Source: Pseudomonadota bacterium (GTDB lineage: Bacteria; Pseudomonadota; Alphaproteobacteria; Rhodospirillales; Magnetospirillaceae). Taken from it: a stretch of 18,150 nucleotides of DNA. Location: contig JAFAAW010000080.1 in assembly GCA_023426365.1 (NCBI GenBank), positions 1 through 18,150 on the forward strand, given 5' to 3'. Every line of letters starts with the position of its first letter. Positions within the stretch are counted from its first letter, which is position 1. The translations under genes and the position numbers were made by a program. Under the pieces are notes generated by a model. It worked only from the letters and a program-made list of their open reading frames with translations. It was not told where the DNA came from and ran no database searches. Shown here in pieces: positions 15,441 through 18,150 of this stretch.

Positions 15441-16442
15441 ATGCCCATGCGCGCGATCCTGGTTCCGCTGTTTGTGCTTGCCGCCGCGCCGGCCGTGGCC
15501 GAGGCGCCGCGCCTGGGGCTGCCCATCGATTGCCGGCTGGGCGAATCGTGCTGGGTGATGAATTATCCCGATACCGATCCAGGCCCGGGCGCCCGCGACC
15601 ACGTCTGCCGGCCGCGGACCTATGACGGCCATGCGGGCACCGACTTCGCCGTGCGCGATCTGACCGCCATGCGGCGCGGCGTCGCCGTGCTGGCCGCCGC
15701 CCCCGGCACGGTGGTGGCGGTGCGCGACGGGGTCGAGGACGGGGCGTGGCTGGCCGGCCGCAAGAAGGAGATCGTGCAGGCCCGGCGCCAGTGCGGCAAC
15801 CGGGTCGTCATCGATCACGGCGACGGCTGGGTCACCGATTACTGCCACATGCGCAAGGGGTCGGTCCGCGTCCGCATGGGCGAACAGGTGCGGGCCGGCC
15901 AGCCCATCGGACTGGTGGGCACCTCGGGCATGACCGATTTTCCCCATGCGCATATGGGGGTTCTTCATTTTGCCCCCGGATCGAAGGACGGCGACCCCAT
16001 GGACCCGTTCACCGGTGGCGACCTGAAGGCCGGCTGCGGCCGCGCCGGCGCCCCGCTATGGGCGGTGCCGCTGGGCTATCAGGCGGGCGCGTTCTATGGC
16101 GCCGGCTTCGCCGACCATATCCCCAAGGGGGTGGAGGTGAAGGAACGGGCCAGCGGCGTCGAGCGCCTGCCGCCCAACGCCCCCGCCCTGGTGGTGTGGG
16201 GCACCCTGTTCGGGGCCGCCAAGGGCGACCGCCTGCGGGTCCGCATGACCGGGCCGGACGGCAGCCTGCTGCTGGACAAGACGGTGGTGGTGGACGGCAA
16301 TCAGGCGTGGCGGCTGTCGGCCATGGGCAAGAACCGTCCCCAGGGCGGGTGGAAGCCCGGCCGCTACGCCGCCACCATGAGCTGGGCACGCGCGGGCCGC
16401 CCCACGGTCAGCCGCGCCGTGATGGTCGAGGTGCGGCCATGA
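15441..16442 (+). CDS. Exported M23-family metallopeptidase with a C-terminal extension
   Basis: M23 (LytM-type) enzymes are zinc endopeptidases that cut peptidoglycan cross-bridges; some are inactive activators. The 333-aa product begins with a signal peptide (MPMRAILVPLFVLAAAPAVA, likely cut near AVA-EA). Zinc ligands are visible as H64 and D68 in GHAGTDF and as H169-A-H171 in FPHAHMG, so the site looks complete. The M23 domain ends near residue 195. The remaining ~135 residues have a beta-rich character (GDRLRVRMTGPDGSLLLDKTVVVDG) and are probably an Ig-like domain. Several cysteines (C31, C37, C56 and later ones) suit an oxidising periplasm. An ATG at 15447 is an alternative start. An upstream in-frame start (15348) would read through the terminator and is rejected. 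The stop overlaps the next gene (ATGA). Confidence 0.9.
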   Translation: MPMRAILVPLFVLAAAPAVAEAPRLGLPIDCRLGESCWVMNYPDTDPGPGARDHVCRPRTYDGHAGTDFAVRDLTAMRRGVAVLAAAPGTVVAVRDGVEDGAWLAGRKKEIVQARRQCGNRVVIDHGDGWVTDYCHMRKGSVRVRMGEQVRAGQPIGLVGTSGMTDFPHAHMGVLHFAPGSKDGDPMDPFTGGDLKAGCGRAGAPLWAVPLGYQAGAFYGAGFADHIPKGVEVKERASGVERLPPNAPALVVWGTLFGAAKGDRLRVRMTGPDGSLLLDKTVVVDGNQAWRLSAMGKNRPQGGWKPGRYAATMSWARAGRPTVSRAVMVEVRP

Positions 16443-16711
16443 AGGCGCGCGCGCTGCGGCTGGGCAAGCTGGTGCTGGGCTGGGCGTTTCTGGTCCTGGG
16501 CGTGCTGGGCCTGTTCCTGCCGGTGTTGCAGGGCGTGTTGTTCCTGGCCATCGGCCTGGCCATTCTGGCAACGGAACAAGTTTGGGCGCATCGCCTGCTT
16601 CTGTGGTTGCGCCGCCGCTTTCCCCGTTTCGCCCATGTGTTCGACAAAGCTCGCCACCAATCCGAACGCTGGGTTCATAAAACGCTGCATTGGCGCCGAA
16701 AGCGGTCATGA
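16439..16711 (+). CDS. Small membrane protein, PGPGW-like
   Basis: The 90-aa protein has a basic start (MKARALRLGK), then two hydrophobic helices (about residues 11-27 and 31-45) joined by a LPVLQG turn, then a strongly basic cytoplasmic-looking tail (HRLLLWLRRRFPRF, ending HWRRKRS). The layout of helix, Pro/Gly turn, helix with a G-x-A-I-L end and an amphipathic basic tail resembles the PGPGW family of small inner-membrane proteins (function unknown), although the PGPGW string itself is not present. Its ATG overlaps the peptidase stop (ATGA), so translation is probably coupled. The next small membrane protein follows immediately and shares the same layout. Confidence 0.85.
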   Translation: MKARALRLGKLVLGWAFLVLGVLGLFLPVLQGVLFLAIGLAILATEQVWAHRLLLWLRRRFPRFAHVFDKARHQSERWVHKTLHWRRKRS

Positions 16712-16773
16712 GGCTTGCCAGCCGGCGCGCGTCCATCGCACAGTGGCGCTCCTTTCGATGGCCCGAGGCCCCC

Positions 16774-17115
16774 ATGAGCGACCGCCGGACCTATCCCCAC
16801 AGCCATTGGCATCCGCGCCTGCGCCGGCGATTGCGCCGGCGCACGCTGCTGACGGCCAAGCGCACCGTCCTGGTGGGGGTGGGATGCACCTGCATGGTGG
16901 CGGGCATCGTCTCGGTGCCGTCGCCGCTGCCCATCGGCTTCGTGCTGTTCGCCATGGGTCTTTATTTCACCGCGCGCGGCTCCAAGGTCGCACGCCGTGG
17001 CATCAAGGCGCTGCGCCGCGCGGTGCCGCCCATGTCGCGCGGTCTGAACGGCATCAAGCACCGGGTGCCGGCGGCCATGCGCCGCTTCATCGAACGCAGC
17101 GATCCGGGGCCATAG
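16774..17115 (+). CDS. Small membrane protein, PGPGW-like, related in layout to its neighbour
   Basis: The 113-aa protein has a His/Arg-rich N-terminus (YPHSHWHPRLRRRLRRR), then two hydrophobic helices around VPSPLPIG: about TVLVGVGCTCMVAGIVSV and FVLFAMGLYFTA. A basic tail follows (KVARRGIKALRRAVP). This is the same helix-turn-helix-basic-tail plan as the 90-aa protein before it, with a turn closer to PGPGW. I start at MSDRRTY because GAGG (16765-16768) sits five bases upstream. A start at 16708 would overlap the previous stop as ATGA and add 22 residues; it cannot be excluded. Function unknown; inner-membrane location is inferred. Confidence 0.78.
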   Translation: MSDRRTYPHSHWHPRLRRRLRRRTLLTAKRTVLVGVGCTCMVAGIVSVPSPLPIGFVLFAMGLYFTARGSKVARRGIKALRRAVPPMSRGLNGIKHRVPAAMRRFIERSDPGP

Positions 17116-17116
17116 G

Positions 17117-17156
17117 GCACCGCCCTCCGCTTCGACGTTCCCGCCCGCGGCGGTGC
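17117..17156. terminator. Possible bidirectional terminator between convergent genes
   Basis: GCACCGCC (17117-17124) and GGCGGTGC (17149-17156) form an 8-bp stem with a 24-base loop in the 52 bases between two convergent stops. No strong T-run on either strand, so efficiency is uncertain. Confidence 0.45.
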
Positions 17157-17167
17157 TTGGGCGCGCC

Positions 17168-18150
17168 TCAGACCTCGATGCGGGTGGGCGCCGGGGGCGC
17201 GGGGGGAAACTCGATCCAGCGGCCGCCGGCCTGGAACGACACGGTGCCCTTGGTGCCCACCAGCTCGCTGGCATTGGTGAAGATGCCCAGGATGTCGCGG
17301 CGGATGTCGGCGCCAAGCGCCGCATCGGTGCGGATGATCAGGTCGAACAGCTTGTCCTCGCGCCGGATCAGGCCGTCCATTTGCAGGCGCCCCAATCGGC
17401 TCAGGTTCAGGTCCACCACGAAGCGGTGGTCGTTGCCCTTGGCGCCGGCGCGGCGGCTGCCTTCCTCGTCGTCGCCCACGTGGCGGACGAACAGGCGCAC
17501 CGGCTCGATGGTGCCGCCGTGCAGGAACGGCATGGTATAGACGCGCCAGTCGCCGTTGCCGACCGGCCGCCCGGATTCCTCGCCCAACGCCTCCAGATCG
17601 CTCCTCAGGCGGGCGGCCACGTCCTTGCGCCCGGCCTTTTCGATGCCGCGCAGGCTGGTTTCCGACAGCGCCCCCTTGCCGTCGCCGCCGCGCAGTGCGC
17701 CGCTGAAGGCGACCATGCTGGCGGCCAGCCGCCCGTCCGCCTGCGGGATGGCGCGCAGCAATTGTTCCAGCGCCTGCGGCTGGTTGGCGGTGGTCAGCAC
17801 CTCGACCGCCTGCGACAAGGCCGGCCAGCCCTGGGACGACAGGCCCTCGGCGCGGGGCGGCAGGGCCGCCGTGGCGGGCGGCGGCACCGGCTTGCCCACC
17901 ACCTCGAGCGTCACCAGGGCGCCCTCGGGCAGGTCGGTGTGGGCGGAAATGGACAGGGTGCCGATGGGGGTCTGCATCAGCGTGTTGCCGCCGGGCGGAT
18001 GGGCGGCGACGGTGGCCGGCAGGCGGACCACGGCGGCCTCGCCCCCGGGCGGGAAAAGCTGTCCCGCCGGCACCTGGGGCAGGCCGGGCGTCGCCGGTGG
18101 CGCGGCGGCGGCCGGCGTCGCCCCGCCACTGCCGGGGAGCGGTGTGGCCG
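17168..18150 (-). CDS. Probable FliK-like (flagellar hook-length control related) protein, N-terminus cut by the window edge
   Basis: The frame is open from the right edge to a TGA at 17168-17170, about 326 codons; a GTG at 18073 is an internal codon rather than a convincing start. The visible N-terminal part is Ala/Pro/Gly-rich linker. A compact segment, TPIGTLSISAHTDLPEGALVTLEVVG, follows. The middle is helical. The C-terminal ~100 residues (FVVDLNLSRLGRLQMDGLIR, later LFDLIIRTD, ADIRRDILGIF, GTVSFQ) have the strand-helix order and LSRLG element of the Flg_hook C-terminal domain of FliK. FliK measures hook length and switches flagellar export. Assignment rests on layout, not on a strict motif, and no other flagellar gene is visible here. 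It could be a non-flagellar relative. Confidence 0.55.
   Translation of the reverse strand, partial: ATPLPGSGGATPAAAAPPATPGLPQVPAGQLFPPGGEAAVVRLPATVAAHPPGGNTLMQTPIGTLSISAHTDLPEGALVTLEVVGKPVPPPATAALPPRAEGLSSQGWPALSQAVEVLTTANQPQALEQLLRAIPQADGRLAASMVAFSGALRGGDGKGALSETSLRGIEKAGRKDVAARLRSDLEALGEESGRPVGNGDWRVYTMPFLHGGTIEPVRLFVRHVGDDEEGSRRAGAKGNDHRFVVDLNLSRLGRLQMDGLIRREDKLFDLIIRTDAALGADIRRDILGIFTNASELVGTKGTVSFQAGGRWIEFPPAPPAPTRIEV

Overview
The window is GC-rich chromosomal DNA from a bacterium. Gene content and order (mdh-sucC-sucD-sucA-sucB-lpdA, dapF-mtaB-ftsY) and high G/C at third codon positions point to an alphaproteobacterium. I would guess a Rhodospirillales member close to Magnetospirillum; that genus-level placement is recognition and was not tested. 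I see no rRNA, tRNA, CRISPR array, insertion sequence or phage gene. This is mostly core genome, and the unusual material lies between the genes.

Layout. 1-504 (minus): the start of a lipoprotein gene that runs off the left edge. 648-1580: a DHH/DHHA1 phosphoesterase transcribed divergently from it. 1751-2386: a DUF2786-like, coiled-coil protein of unknown function. 2474-5872: dapF, mtaB and ftsY, a compact same-strand run covering lysine/peptidoglycan precursor synthesis, tRNA modification and SRP-dependent membrane targeting. 5873-6374: a 502-base gene-free stretch with tandem terminator-like hairpins, GC-rich repeats, a potential structured RNA and two strong palindromes just upstream of mdh. 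6375-15320: the TCA block. Mdh oxidises malate, SucCD is succinyl-CoA synthetase, and SucA/SucB/LpdA are E1/E2/E3 of the 2-oxoglutarate dehydrogenase complex. A clear intrinsic terminator after sucD divides this block into mdh-sucCD and sucAB-lpdA. A 71-bp imperfect palindrome sits between sucB and lpdA. 15441-17115: an exported M23 peptidase followed by two small membrane proteins that look like diverged copies of one PGPGW-like fold. 17168-18150 (minus): the 3' part of a convergent gene, probably FliK-like, that runs off the right edge.

How the genes fit together. The central 9 kb encodes three consecutive TCA enzymes or complexes. Mini-ORFs, palindromes and hairpins at the mdh, sucA and lpdA starts suggest each sub-block could be tuned separately. 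I found no convincing new multi-gene system. The best leads are an 11-codon leader ORF whose stop overlaps the sucA start, a 36-codon ORF fitted by ATGA overlaps between dapF and mtaB, palindromic operator candidates and a foldable leader before mdh, the 71-bp palindrome before lpdA, and the tandem membrane-protein pair coupled to the peptidase.
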